DNA of 64,000 bases from Sporosarcina sp. P34 (GCF_002743375.1 NZ_PDZC01000006.1:62001-126000); one strand, 5' to 3'; shown: positions 1 to 9,384, counted from the first letter of the stretch. Translations and numbers: made by a program. Notes: generated by a model from the sequence alone, not told the origin.

Positions 1-2233
1 TCAAGAAAAGCAATTATTGTTGGATATAACTCGGGATTTATCACTGTGTTCTACGATGCAGGAAGCACTGGATACATGTTTTCTTTATATAGAAAGAGTG
101 CTTGGAAACAATGACATAGGTGTCCATCTAATCGATCCGTTGGTGCAAATGAAGATTAAGCCTACAACAATTAATCAGAAAAGTGATTGGTCGCCAGAAG
201 AATGGGTTAAGTCTCATGACGAGAAAAAATTTGATGATGAAAATGATAAAGTGTTTCAGGAAGTGATTGCATCTAGAAAAGCGCAACTTATTCCAGATGT
301 CTTTGCAGACGATCGTGTGAACCATAAAGTATGTCGATACTTTGGTATTCAATCGATGTTTATTCTTCCTATTGTTTCCATGGGGAAAGTATTAGGTTTA
401 CTAGTCATTGCAGACCTTCAACAAAAAAATCCGAATTACTCCGAGACCAGTCAACAACTGACGCAATCTATTGTCGATACAACAGCATCCACTTTATTGA
501 ACTTATTGAATATGGAAAAGCAAGAGTTAATTATAGAACAGCGTACTGCAGAGATAACGGAAAAGAACAACGAACTTGAATCAGCGATGAAAGAATTACA
601 GCGTATTAGCCGGGAGAAGGAACTGATTCTCCATTCGGCAGGTGAAGGGATATTCGGATTAGATTTACAGGGGGTCATTACGTTTTGTAATCCAGCCGCA
701 GCCGTAATGCTAGGTTATAAGATGAAGAATGAGTTAATAGGTAAACCTGTCAGTATTATTTACAATGAAAATAATACAAATAAAGAGGAAGTTACATTCT
801 TTAGACAAGATCAGTCCAGTTTTCCTGTAGAATATGTTAGATCTTCCATTAAAGAAGGAGATAGAGTCGTTGGGGATGTCGTTACATTTAAAGATATCTC
901 CGAAAGAAAGAAGATGGAGAAAGAAATCAGGTACCATGCGTATTATGATAGCTTGACCAATCTTCCCAACCGGGTGCTTTTAAAAGATCGCATGGAACAA
1001 GGGTTGAGCTTTGCCCGGACTCATGAAGATAAAGCAGCGGTACTGTTCATGGACTTGGATCGTTTCAAATCAGTCAATGACTTATTAGGGCATAGCTATG
1101 GTGATATTTTATTGGCACATGTAGCAAGACGTATATGCGCATGTCTCCCTGAAGGTTCCACAGCGTCGCGTCAAGGTGGTGATGAATTCATTATCTACCT
1201 GCCTTCTATTAGATCAGAAGCAGATGTTGTTGAAGTGGCGGAAAAGATTGTGGATCAATTCAACAAGCCATTCAATCTAAAAGGACATGAAATGCACATC
1301 CACAGCAGTATAGGAATCAGTTTATTTCCTCAAGATGGACAGACAGTGGAGTTATTGATTAAAAATGCTGATATCGCCATGTATCAATCCAAAAACGTAT
1401 CCGGCAGCAGCTATCATTTTTATCAAGTGGCGATGGATATCAGGACGTTTGAAAATGTGAAGTTTGAAAATGCTTTATATAAAGCACTTGATCGTGAGGA
1501 GTTCGAAATTTATTTTCAACCTCAAATTGATTATAGTACACATACTATCATCGGAACTGAAGTGTTATTGAGATGGAATCACTCGACAGAAGGATTAATC
1601 ACACCCGATAAGTTTATCGCACTGGCGGAAGAGACGGGGCTAATAGTTCCTATCGGAGAGTGGGTTATTAGAAGTGCATGTAACCAAATCAAGAAGTGGC
1701 AAGCTAAAGGATATCCACCGATTGTAGTATCTGTAAATCTATCGGCCCGCCAGTTTGAACAAAATAATTTATTCCAAACGGTAAAAGATATATTAGAAGA
1801 AGAAGGGGTATCACCAGAGCTTTTATGTCTTGAAATTACAGAGAACCAAATTATTAAAAATACAGAGTTGACTATCCAGACGATGAAAGAGTTACAGGCG
1901 ATCGGAATCAAGATGTCTATTGATGACTTTGGTACAGGCTATTCATCTTTGGGCTATTTAAAAAACTTGCCGATCAATGCGTTGAAAATAGATAAATCGT
2001 TTATTCAGGAATTGGAAAGCAATGACGACAATTCAGCCATTGTGAATACGATCATCACGTTAGCAGAAAATCTGGGGTTGCATGTAGTTGCTGAAGGTGT
2101 CGAAACACTAGAACAAGCGGAATTTTTAGTCTCAAGAGAATGTCATATCATGCAAGGGTATTACTTTAATGTGCCGCTGAAAGCGAATGAATTCGAAAGC
2201 ACGTATCTGGCTACTAAAGGAGAGATTTTATGA
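1..2233 (+). CDS. GAF-PAS-GGDEF-EAL cyclic-di-GMP signalling protein (5' end outside window)
   Basis: The frame is open to the window edge, so the N-terminus is missing; a TTG at 17 is in frame but has no convincing ribosome site. Counting from that TTG, the order is a GAF-like sensor (about 1-165), a coiled-coil linker (165-205), a PAS domain (about 205-305), GGDEF (about 315-475) and EAL (about 485-735). The cyclase signature is intact (QGGDEF, near residue 387). The phosphodiesterase domain reads GTEVLLRW instead of EAL-LRW but keeps the Glu, the DDFGTGYSSL loop, the KIDKSFI lysine and AEGVET, so activity is likely. No membrane segment is visible, so it is probably cytosolic. Its stop overlaps the next start by 4 bases (ATGA), implying translational coupling to the ThDP enzyme. 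Family assignment is secure; the ligands of GAF and PAS are unknown. Confidence 0.93.
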   Translation, partial: QEKQLLLDITRDLSLCSTMQEALDTCFLYIERVLGNNDIGVHLIDPLVQMKIKPTTINQKSDWSPEEWVKSHDEKKFDDENDKVFQEVIASRKAQLIPDVFADDRVNHKVCRYFGIQSMFILPIVSMGKVLGLLVIADLQQKNPNYSETSQQLTQSIVDTTASTLLNLLNMEKQELIIEQRTAEITEKNNELESAMKELQRISREKELILHSAGEGIFGLDLQGVITFCNPAAAVMLGYKMKNELIGKPVSIIYNENNTNKEEVTFFRQDQSSFPVEYVRSSIKEGDRVVGDVVTFKDISERKKMEKEIRYHAYYDSLTNLPNRVLLKDRMEQGLSFARTHEDKAAVLFMDLDRFKSVNDLLGHSYGDILLAHVARRICACLPEGSTASRQGGDEFIIYLPSIRSEADVVEVAEKIVDQFNKPFNLKGHEMHIHSSIGISLFPQDGQTVELLIKNADIAMYQSKNVSGSSYHFYQVAMDIRTFENVKFENALYKALDREEFEIYFQPQIDYSTHTIIGTEVLLRWNHSTEGLITPDKFIALAEETGLIVPIGEWVIRSACNQIKKWQAKGYPPIVVSVNLSARQFEQNNLFQTVKDILEEEGVSPELLCLEITENQIIKNTELTIQTMKELQAIGIKMSIDDFGTGYSSLGYLKNLPINALKIDKSFIQELESNDDNSAIVNTIITLAENLGLHVVAEGVETLEQAEFLVSRECHIMQGYYFNVPLKANEFESTYLATKGEIL

Positions 2234-3867
2234 AGGCTGTTCGAGCAGTGTTGGATTATTTAATGGCTAGCGGGGTACAACATGTTTTTGGTATCCCAGC
2301 AGGTTCTGTCAATGCGTTTTTTGATGAGTTGTATGAAATACCTGAACTGACACCGATCGTGACGAAACATGAAGGCGCTGCTTCCTATATGGCAGTTGCT
2401 TATGCTAAATATACGGCTACTATGAGTGTGTGTATTGGATGCAGTGGGCCTGGTGGTACCAATCTACTAACAGGTGCTGCAAATGCTATGCGTGAACATC
2501 TTCCTGTATTATTTTTGACGGGTGCAGTTCCTGTCGATACTGTCGGTTTAAATGCCTCTCAAGAATTGGATGCTGAACCACTCTTTAAATCAGTGACGAA
2601 ATATAGTGTAACTGTAACGGATTCGAAGGATTTACTTGGCGAAGTGGTAAAGGCTTGTGAAATAGCGATTTCCGGTGTACCGGGTCCTGTCCATATCGCC
2701 ATGCCGATAGATATCCAGATCAATCCAATTGAGTCTCCTGAAATACCGGCTCCGCCAAAAAGAACGCCGATAGTTCCGGATCAAAACGTCATACAGTCTG
2801 TTGCAAGAGAGCTCGTTAATAAACAGGATGGATATATTTTTGTAGGACAAGGTATTAGAAACTCTGTCGATCAGTTACTTGAGTTAGCGGAGATGCTCAA
2901 GTGGCCAATTATTACAACACCCCAAGCAAAAGGCTATATTACAGAAGATCATCCACTTCACGCTGGCGTCTTCGGCTTTGCCGGTCATGACGCCGCTTCT
3001 TCATTGATCAATGGGAGTGATGGTGAAGCTTTACTGGTAGTAGGCTCCAGTTTAGGCGAGACGGCTACGAATAATTGGAACGTCAATCTCACTAAAGGTC
3101 GGTACACTATTCAACTGGATTACGATTCATCCGTTTTTAATCGTAAATATGAAGTGGATGCTGCTGTTTTGGGAGACATAGATTTAAGCTTGACCGCGTT
3201 ACTAGATGGATTAAAAACTTTGAACTTGCCGACGAAAGATCAAGCATTTAGGAAGCAAGAAATAGAGAGAACGGATAGTGAAGAGTACAATACGAAAAAT
3301 GTTTTGATGTGTCTGCAAAAATACGCTCCCCGCAATACAAGATATACCGTCGATATAGGTGAGTTCATGGCATATTTCATTCATGATATGAACGTGGTGG
3401 AGTCCGATACATTTGATATTAATGTACATTTTGGGGCGATGGGGAGCGGTATAGGTTCTGCAATTGGTTCGAAGCTTGCTGAGCCTGAACGTCCAGTAGT
3501 TTGCGTTACGGGTGACGGTTGTTTCTTCATGCACGGTATGGAAATCCTCACCGCAAAAGAACATAGATTGCCGATTTTATTTGTTGTGATGAATAATGCA
3601 CGCTTAGGAATGGTCTATCATGGTCATTCGTTGCAATATAAACGTTCCCATCCATCGTTTGAACAAGAACCGGTGAATATTGCAGCTATGGCTGCGGCTA
3701 TGAACATACCGAGTAAACGAATGGAAACGATGGAGGATCTAACCGAAGAAGCAATAGATGAGCTGATGAACGTGAACGGGCCATCCATTCTTGAAATTTC
3801 CTTGATTGATAATACAATACCTCCAATGGGAGATCGTGTGAAGTTTCTATCCTCCTTTGGAAAATAA
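2230..3867 (+). CDS. Acetolactate-synthase-like thiamine-diphosphate-dependent enzyme
   Basis: This is a 545-residue protein with the three-part layout of the acetolactate synthase/pyruvate oxidase superfamily: an N-terminal pyrimidine-binding domain with the catalytic glutamate (Glu48 in TKHEGAA), a central Rossmann-like domain (about 190-320) and a C-terminal ThDP domain with the GDG...NN motif (GDG near 428, NN near 455). ThDP enzymes of this family decarboxylate 2-oxo acids such as pyruvate and transfer the two-carbon unit. I cannot tell acetolactate synthase from pyruvate oxidase or a relative. No small regulatory subunit gene and no ilvC or alsD lies nearby, so a role in branched-chain synthesis is not supported by context. 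The ATG overlaps the stop of the upstream GGDEF-EAL gene, an unusual partner. A strong terminator follows. Confidence 0.85.
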   Translation: MKAVRAVLDYLMASGVQHVFGIPAGSVNAFFDELYEIPELTPIVTKHEGAASYMAVAYAKYTATMSVCIGCSGPGGTNLLTGAANAMREHLPVLFLTGAVPVDTVGLNASQELDAEPLFKSVTKYSVTVTDSKDLLGEVVKACEIAISGVPGPVHIAMPIDIQINPIESPEIPAPPKRTPIVPDQNVIQSVARELVNKQDGYIFVGQGIRNSVDQLLELAEMLKWPIITTPQAKGYITEDHPLHAGVFGFAGHDAASSLINGSDGEALLVVGSSLGETATNNWNVNLTKGRYTIQLDYDSSVFNRKYEVDAAVLGDIDLSLTALLDGLKTLNLPTKDQAFRKQEIERTDSEEYNTKNVLMCLQKYAPRNTRYTVDIGEFMAYFIHDMNVVESDTFDINVHFGAMGSGIGSAIGSKLAEPERPVVCVTGDGCFFMHGMEILTAKEHRLPILFVVMNNARLGMVYHGHSLQYKRSHPSFEQEPVNIAAMAAAMNIPSKRMETMEDLTEEAIDELMNVNGPSILEISLIDNTIPPMGDRVKFLSSFGK

Positions 3868-3871
3868 ATAA

Positions 3872-3910
3872 CCCGATGAAGAGGCTATATCAGCCTCTTC
3901 TCGGGCTTTT
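3872..3910. terminator. Bidirectional intrinsic terminator
   Basis: Inverted repeat CCCGA-t-GAAGAGGCT with AGCCTCTTC-TCGGG around a short loop, followed by TTTT on the plus strand. It lies between two convergent genes and probably ends both. Confidence 0.85.
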
Positions 3911-3916
3911 GTATCA

Positions 3917-4648
3917 TCAAATAGATTTGTATAATACATGTGTATTTTCAATAATCGCATCTATTGTTTTTCCTTTAAAAGCATTGGAAACTGTAAGACC
4001 AGAAGGATTTGAATAATAATACGCATCTACTTGCGAGTTATAACTGTATCCCATGCTAGCTAAAGATTGTAGTAATTCAGTCGGTAGATTTTTCGATCCA
4101 GTACGCGCCGTAAAGTAGTCTGTGCAGTAGATTTTCACGTCTACATCCTTTGTTCCGGTATGAATAACAAATAAGTCTTTATCATCTTTCACGAGCCACT
4201 GTCCTTTGGAATACAAAGAAATCCTAGTTTTCCCCAACCCGTCAATCCCAACTAAATTCATACCGAAATAGTGGTTAATCATGGTGCGGATTTCGTCACC
4301 TGTCACGTGATGATTATGATGAGCCAAATATAAATCCAAAATGACTTGTGAAGAAAGACTGCTGCAAGTTTTCAAATCCGTTAATGGAGGAATCTCAAAA
4401 GTACCGATTTTCTCTGTGGTCAACACGGGAACTTGTTCTAAGTGGAACTTGAAAGCTTGTGCAATTGCTTCGTAAATGACTAGACTGGTTATTTTATCCT
4501 GATATTGATCAATATACATATCCATTACATCAATCTTTGCTAACTTGCTGATGTAATTAATTAATTCTGTATTAGACATGCATGTATCTAATTGATGCGA
4601 ACTTTTAACTACGTTCTGAATTTCATAGGAGTACGTTACTGGATTCAT
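3917..4648 (-). CDS. Protein of unknown function, 243 aa
   Basis: I do not recognise this protein. No signal peptide or membrane segment is visible. The N-terminal half is mostly helical in appearance; residues near 100-125 carry a histidine-rich stretch (AHHNHHVTGDE), and the C-terminal third is richer in beta-type and aromatic sequence (DAYYYSNPSG). The longest frame starts at 4669, but that ATG overlaps AGGAGG (ATGAGGAGG). The next in-frame ATG, at 4648, lies 12 bases after AGGAGG and is the better start. It is transcribed alone and convergently with the ThDP gene. Real gene status is supported by length, ribosome site and the shared terminator. Confidence 0.7.
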   Translation of the reverse strand: MNPVTYSYEIQNVVKSSHQLDTCMSNTELINYISKLAKIDVMDMYIDQYQDKITSLVIYEAIAQAFKFHLEQVPVLTTEKIGTFEIPPLTDLKTCSSLSSQVILDLYLAHHNHHVTGDEIRTMINHYFGMNLVGIDGLGKTRISLYSKGQWLVKDDKDLFVIHTGTKDVDVKIYCTDYFTARTGSKNLPTELLQSLASMGYSYNSQVDAYYYSNPSGLTVSNAFKGKTIDAIIENTHVLYKSI

Positions 4649-4766
4649 GTTCCTCTGATACCTCCTCATTGTAGAACTTCTGTATAATTATTAGGTAATT
4701 ATACAACAAAGAAATATGCAAAGTACTCAATTGTTTGAAAAATATCTGTTTGATCAACTTTATCTA

Positions 4767-6086
4767 TTAAAGTGAATAGGAGTTTTCCGCATAAGGCAAC
4801 TCCATGTTTTCGCGTAAAGTAATCCCTTCATAATCTGTCCTGAAAATTCCACGCTTTTGAAGGATAGGGACAACTTTATCAACAAATGCTTCTAATTCGC
4901 TTGGCAAATTTGCAATGAGCATAAAACCATCCGCTCCATTTTGTTCGTACCAGGCTTCAATAAGGTTAGCGACTTGCTCCGGTGTACCCATAAAAGGTGT
5001 GCGCGGTGTGGCTTCTCGTAAAGCTACTTGACGCAAGGTTAAGTTTTGCTTACGTGCTTCAGACTTAATGCGATCAGTATCGCTTCTGAAACTATTTTTG
5101 CCAATGCATCCTATGTCGGGAAAAGGTCCATCCAATGGATATTGTGAAAAATCATGATGTTCAAAAAGACGGCCTAAAAAAGCAAGTGCTTGTTCAATCG
5201 TTACCAAACCGGCAAGTTCTTCGAATTTCCGCTCCGCTTCCTCTATCGTATCTCCAATAATCGGACTGATGCCTTGTAGAACCAACAAGTCATCGGGCTT
5301 ACGTCCAACAGCGGCTGTTTGCTCTTTCACATCTATGTAATAGCGCTGTGCTTCGTCTAAAGTAGGCATAATGGCGAAAACTACATCTGCTTGTTGTGCG
5401 GAGAATGCAATACCTGCTTTTGATGAACCAGCCTGAAATATTACCGGTTGCCCCTGCGGTGATCGGCCAATATTTAGAGGCCCAAGTACAGAAAAGAACT
5501 CGCCTTCATGATTCAATGTATGTAATTTATTCGGGTCGAAAAATTGCCCGGTCTGTTTATTGCGTATAAAAGCATCTTCTTCCCAAGAATTCCATAAGCC
5601 TTTCATGACGTTCACGAACTCGGCAGCCATCCGGTAACGTGTGGCATGATTTGGATGATCTGTAACCTCTTTATTAAAATTTAATGCTGTCTTTTCCAAT
5701 CCGGACGTCACCGCATTCCATCCTGCTCGTCCCCCGCTCAACATATCAAGTGACGCAAACTGTCGTGCTGCAGAAAACGGTTCGCAATAGGTAGTCGATA
5801 ATGTGCCGACTAATCCGATATTCGACGTCACCGCTGCCAATGCAGAAAGTATCGTGAGAGGTTCGAATCGATTCAGGTAATGTGGATTCGATTGTTCATT
5901 AATGTATAAAGCATCTGCGATGAAAACAAAATCAAATTTCCCGCGTTCTGACGCTAGGGCCTGTTGTTTATAAAATTCAAAGCTTACACTTGCATCCGAT
6001 GGCATAGTAGGGTGCCGCCAGTCTGAAATCTTCTCACCGACACCGTGGATCATCGTTCCTATTTTTAACTTCTTCCTCACATGCAT
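4767..6086 (-). CDS. FMN-dependent LLM-class monooxygenase (NtaA/SnaA/DszA family)
   Basis: This is a 439-residue bacterial-luciferase-like flavin monooxygenase of the NtaA/SnaA/DszA type. Typical elements are the N-terminal strand KLKIGTMIHG, FDFVFIADAL, the conserved segment GLVGTLSTTYCEPFSAARQF, SGGRAGWNAVTS, and an extended C-terminal barrel ending with the EAWYEQNGADGFML region. Family members use FMNH2 from a separate reductase plus O2 to oxidise chelators, sulfur heterocycles or sulfonates. The substrate cannot be predicted, and no flavin reductase gene is adjacent. The longest frame starts at 6125, but the ATG at 6086 has AGGGAGAGG just upstream and begins at the conserved N-terminus. 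The gene is monocistronic. Confidence 0.88.
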   Translation of the reverse strand: MHVRKKLKIGTMIHGVGEKISDWRHPTMPSDASVSFEFYKQQALASERGKFDFVFIADALYINEQSNPHYLNRFEPLTILSALAAVTSNIGLVGTLSTTYCEPFSAARQFASLDMLSGGRAGWNAVTSGLEKTALNFNKEVTDHPNHATRYRMAAEFVNVMKGLWNSWEEDAFIRNKQTGQFFDPNKLHTLNHEGEFFSVLGPLNIGRSPQGQPVIFQAGSSKAGIAFSAQQADVVFAIMPTLDEAQRYYIDVKEQTAAVGRKPDDLLVLQGISPIIGDTIEEAERKFEELAGLVTIEQALAFLGRLFEHHDFSQYPLDGPFPDIGCIGKNSFRSDTDRIKSEARKQNLTLRQVALREATPRTPFMGTPEQVANLIEAWYEQNGADGFMLIANLPSELEAFVDKVVPILQKRGIFRTDYEGITLRENMELPYAENSYSL

Positions 6087-6531
6087 CGTCCTCTCCCTAG
6101 TCATTTGGATTGTTATATATATCATCCATTATTTTAAATTATCACGTGTGTCATGCCTGGTGTCAAGACACTGGTTTATATATCTGTACGTGATGTATTA
6201 CGATCAGACGTTCAAGTACTGAAGATGGTGAAAGGTAAGTCCTTAACATTAACGCCAGTTTTCATGTCGTCTCTTTTGTGAATATATTAATGAATAAGAT
6301 TAGAACGAAACATCGATTTTATGCCTGTAATTCTTTTGAAAGCACTGTCAGGGGGGAGACAAGGCTACCACGTATTTTTTCATCTGAAGAATAACATGAA
6401 ATAATTTACTAGACATGCGTTGTACCAATTGGAATGGTTTTGTCTACAGGTATGCATTATAATTCAGTATATAACTATACGTATTTTATATAAAATCGTC
6501 AGTAGATCTATTAGAATGGGAGGCGATGAGG
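6087..6531. other. Intergenic region between divergent genes
   Basis: About 440 bases separating the flavin monooxygenase (minus) and the EamA exporter (plus). It must hold both promoters, but I see no confident -35/-10 pair, riboswitch or operator. A short open stretch on the plus strand near 6170-6280 looks slightly coding-like but cannot be assigned. Confidence 0.5.
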
Positions 6532-7464
6532 TTGGAAACTCAGCCGAGTGCGAAGACATATGTAATCACAATTGCAGGAGCCGTCTGTTGGGGATTGATC
6601 GGTTTATTCATAGCGCCACTATATGCACGAGGATTCACGGCTTGGGATGTGGTAGCGATTCGGGGAATCTTCAGCTTTGTGTTTTTATTTATCATTATGC
6701 TGCTGTTTTTTCGTGATCAGTTACGGACACGAATAAAAGATCATGTATTTTTTGCGAGTGCAGGTATTTTCAGTCTTGCGCTATTTAACTACTTTTACTT
6801 TGAAGTGTTTTCACGATCGAGCTTGTCACTTGCCGTGACGTTATTATATACCGGCCCGTTATTCGTGATGATTCTATCGAGGATCTTCTTTAAGGAATTA
6901 CTCACTGTCCGCAAAGGTTTAGCGTTAGTATTTGCTATTGTCGGTTGTGCATTTGTGGTCGGACTATTGCCGCTAGGATCGGAGAGTATTCCTAGTAAGA
7001 CGCTGTTCATGGGGATTCTTTCGGGGTTTTGTTATGCGCTGTACAGTATTTTCACCAAGCCAATAACGAAACGATATTCGGCCCTGACAATTACTCTGTA
7101 CGCATTCTTTTATATGGCATTATTCATGTCGCTGACAAGTGATATATGGCGTAAGGTGGATACATTCGGATATGCTGACGTTTGGATTGCCGCCTTACTA
7201 CTAGCGCTGATTTCCACTGTGGTAGCGTATGTGTTATATACATCGGGTCTAAAGTATTTGGAAGCTGGGAAAGCGTCGATTCTTGCTACCATTGAACCAA
7301 TTGTTGCAGTTTTAGTTGGTGTATGGTTTCTTAGTGATCAACTGCTTCCGTTACAGATATTAGGCATCGCACTTGTGTTGTATTCAGCAATACTCATAGT
7401 AGGCAAGCAGGAAAAAAGTAAAATAAGAAGTATTAATAAAAGTAATCAGACCTTTGAACAATAG
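6532..7464 (+). CDS. EamA/DMT-superfamily transporter
   Basis: This 310-residue integral membrane protein has about ten hydrophobic segments arranged as two EamA repeats (about 10-145 and 155-290). Family members export amino acids, purines or other metabolites, or take up small solutes; the substrate is not predictable. Repeat 1 has AVCWGLIGLF and ends in the FFKELLT segment; repeat 2 ends with ATIEPIVAVLVGVWFLSDQL, typical of the last helices of DMT proteins. The likely start is TTG at 6532: GGAGG at 6519-6523 is 8 bases before it but only 2 bases before the in-frame ATG at 6526. It appears to be transcribed alone. Confidence 0.88.
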   Translation: METQPSAKTYVITIAGAVCWGLIGLFIAPLYARGFTAWDVVAIRGIFSFVFLFIIMLLFFRDQLRTRIKDHVFFASAGIFSLALFNYFYFEVFSRSSLSLAVTLLYTGPLFVMILSRIFFKELLTVRKGLALVFAIVGCAFVVGLLPLGSESIPSKTLFMGILSGFCYALYSIFTKPITKRYSALTITLYAFFYMALFMSLTSDIWRKVDTFGYADVWIAALLLALISTVVAYVLYTSGLKYLEAGKASILATIEPIVAVLVGVWFLSDQLLPLQILGIALVLYSAILIVGKQEKSKIRSINKSNQTFEQ

Positions 7465-7528
7465 GACTGTATAAAAATTGGTCCCGTTTGATGGCATAAA
7501 CGAACGGAATAACTCTGACAAGTGCCTA

Positions 7529-7825
7529 TTATGATTTGAATTTCCCTATCTCATCTGCGACTACAAATGCCAAATCATCATTCCCGAATAGTTGAAGCAC
7601 ATCCAACATAGTTTCGTTATCTATATGAAATTCCTCAAATTCATCATCGTTTTCCATGACTTCTTTTAGGGCGGGATTTGTCTGTTGTTCAGGGTATGCT
7701 TGCTGATAAAGGGCTTGCGGATTCAGTTTATGATTCGCGCACCATTGGACAAATAGGCGGATCATCAAGTTTTCATCATCTTTATACTTTTGAATGATTT
7801 GTTCTTCGATACTTTTAAATTCCAT
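7529..7825 (-). CDS. Small acidic protein of unknown function, 98 aa
   Basis: A 98-residue soluble acidic protein with no signal peptide or membrane segment. The N-terminal half is helical-looking with an aromatic/cysteine patch (LFVQWCANH); the middle is strongly acidic (MENDDEFEEFHIDNE). A GGAGG 8 bases before the ATG supports it as a real gene. I do not recognise a domain and assign no role. It stands alone between the EamA exporter and the CMD-family gene. Confidence 0.65.
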   Translation of the reverse strand: MEFKSIEEQIIQKYKDDENLMIRLFVQWCANHKLNPQALYQQAYPEQQTNPALKEVMENDDEFEEFHIDNETMLDVLQLFGNDDLAFVVADEIGKFKS

Positions 7826-8057
7826 TATGCAAACCTCCAGGGTCGATTGTTTCTTTTAAGTATAAACGATAGGAAGACTTTCTAGTAATAAATGCACATA
7901 AAAATTGCTGCCCTATAGAATGTCGAATAGACGAAAAATTTCGTTTTCTAACAAAGTTTGCTACACTCATAGTGTCACCGTTATTCAATGATATGAAAGA
8001 AAGTTTACGCACAGTTTTGGTGAAATAGCGGATAGTATAACCAAGGAGGTTTTGGAA

Positions 8058-8471
8058 ATGGCGGAAGATCGCTATCAACGTGGTTTGGAAAAGTTAATGG
8101 AACTTACGTTATCGGGTGAAGATAACCCAGCAGGTGAGATGGAAATTGGAGAGAGTTTCAAAGATGTAGCACCAGATTTGACTAAGTATGTTGTAGAATT
8201 TGCGTTTGGAGATATTTATTCGCGACCTGGATTAGATAATAAACAGAAGGTCCTAACGACGATTACGGCACTTGTGGCACAAGGTAAGCCGCAGATTCAG
8301 ATGCATATCAAAACAGGACTTGATGTAGGCTTGACACCAGACGAGATTATCGGTTGTATTATGCACCTCATACCGTACACAGGATTCCCGAGCGTGCTGA
8401 ATGCTCTATCTGTCGCTCAAACAGTATTTGCGGAACGTGGAGTATCCATTACGAAAACGGACGAGACCTGA
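8058..8471 (+). CDS. Carboxymuconolactone decarboxylase-family protein
   Basis: A 137-residue single-domain protein of the CMD/AhpD-like fold. The diagnostic stretch is the core KQKVLTTITALVAQGK followed by the LTPDEIIGCIMHLIPYTGFP helix pair, as in gamma-carboxymuconolactone decarboxylase-like proteins. The CxxC redox motif of AhpD is absent, so peroxidase-partner function is unlikely. No aromatic-degradation gene is nearby and the in vivo role is unknown. An in-frame TTG lies at 8052, but the ATG at 8058 is 8 bases after AAGGAGG and is preferred. A strong terminator follows. Confidence 0.85.
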   Translation: MAEDRYQRGLEKLMELTLSGEDNPAGEMEIGESFKDVAPDLTKYVVEFAFGDIYSRPGLDNKQKVLTTITALVAQGKPQIQMHIKTGLDVGLTPDEIIGCIMHLIPYTGFPSVLNALSVAQTVFAERGVSITKTDET

Positions 8472-8500
8472 GCATATTTAATTCGAATGGTATATCGTAA

Positions 8501-8555
8501 AGTGGCTTTAACCGGTGACGTGTAAAACGGTTGAAGCCACTTTTCTAATTTTTAA
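8501..8555 (+). terminator. Intrinsic terminator after the CMD-family gene
   Basis: Fifteen-base arms AAGTGGCTTtAACCG (8501-8515) and CGGTTgAAGCCACTT (8529-8543) with one mismatch, followed by a T-rich tail. Confidence 0.85.
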
Positions 8556-8736
8556 GATGGACTAACTACTTCGCTGATCAACTAAAGACATAATAGCCTG
8601 AATAGGAACTTCAGTATATGTAAGTGATACTTAGTCAAATCTGTCATTCATTATATAAATTCATTATAATAAACGCGTGTTGATTAATTACAAATAGTAT
8701 ACTATATTGCGTAAACGACTAGGGGAGAGATATCAC

Positions 8737-9384
8737 ATGTTTTCGAAAGAAGAAAAAGATGCAATTTACAAGGTAATTTATACTAGAAGAGATGTGCGAA
8801 GTTTTTTACCAACAGCCATTCCTGAAGAGGCGATACATAACATATTAAAAGCCGCTCACCAAGCACCTTCCGTCGGCTTCATGCAACCTTGGAACTTCGT
8901 GATCGTTTCGTCTGAAGAAACGAAAGAAAAGTTAGCCTGGGCAGCTGATAAGGAAAGACGTGCGCTAGCTATTCATTATGAAGACGAGGCAGAAAAAGAG
9001 ACAAAGTTCCTTGGCTTAAAAATACAAGGATTGAAAGAAGCACCCATCACTATTTGCGTAACATGTGATCCGACTCGTGGCGGGTCACATGTCTTAGGAC
9101 GTAATTCCATTCCTGAAACAGACATGTTATCGACTGCTTGCGCCATACAAAATATGTGGCTAGCAGCATGTGCAGAAGGATTGGCAATGGGCTGGGTGAG
9201 TTTTTATAAAAAAAATGATGTCCGCGATATTTTGAACATCCCCCCTCATATTGAACCGATTGCTCTTCTATCTATTGGTTATACGGAGCATTATCCTACT
9301 GCGCCTATATTAGAAACAGCGAATTGGGAAAAACGACGAAGTGTAGATGATTTAATTTTTTCAGATCAGTGGAATAAGCGATAA
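8737..9384 (+). CDS. bluB: 5,6-dimethylbenzimidazole synthase BluB
   Basis: A 215-residue nitroreductase-fold flavoprotein that matches BluB rather than general nitroreductases: RRDVRSF near the N-terminus, AAHQAPSVGFMQPWNF, the GRNSIPETDMLSTACAIQN lid/active-site region with the conserved Asp (ETD), and AMGWVSFY. BluB fragments FMNH2 with O2 to form the lower ligand of vitamin B12. No other cobalamin gene and no B12 riboswitch is visible beside it, so it is an orphan here. A longer frame begins at 8707, but the ATG at 8737 follows AGGGGAGAG at good spacing. Family match is strong by motif recall; an ordinary flavin reductase is the alternative. Confidence 0.82.
   Translation: MFSKEEKDAIYKVIYTRRDVRSFLPTAIPEEAIHNILKAAHQAPSVGFMQPWNFVIVSSEETKEKLAWAADKERRALAIHYEDEAEKETKFLGLKIQGLKEAPITICVTCDPTRGGSHVLGRNSIPETDMLSTACAIQNMWLAACAEGLAMGWVSFYKKNDVRDILNIPPHIEPIALLSIGYTEHYPTAPILETANWEKRRSVDDLIFSDQWNKR

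Noticed and set aside
1579-1911. 110-codon minus-strand frame inside the EAL region
   Set aside because: It lies fully opposite a conserved domain of the GGDEF-EAL gene, has no ribosome site and no domain-like sequence.
6420-6716. 98-codon plus-strand frame overlapping the start of the EamA gene
   Set aside because: Overlaps the real gene in another frame and lacks a ribosome site.
8737-9384. General nitroreductase annotation
   Set aside because: The GFMQPWNF segment and the GR-x-S-I-P-E-T-D-x-L-S-T stretch fit BluB better than NfsA/NfsB-type enzymes.
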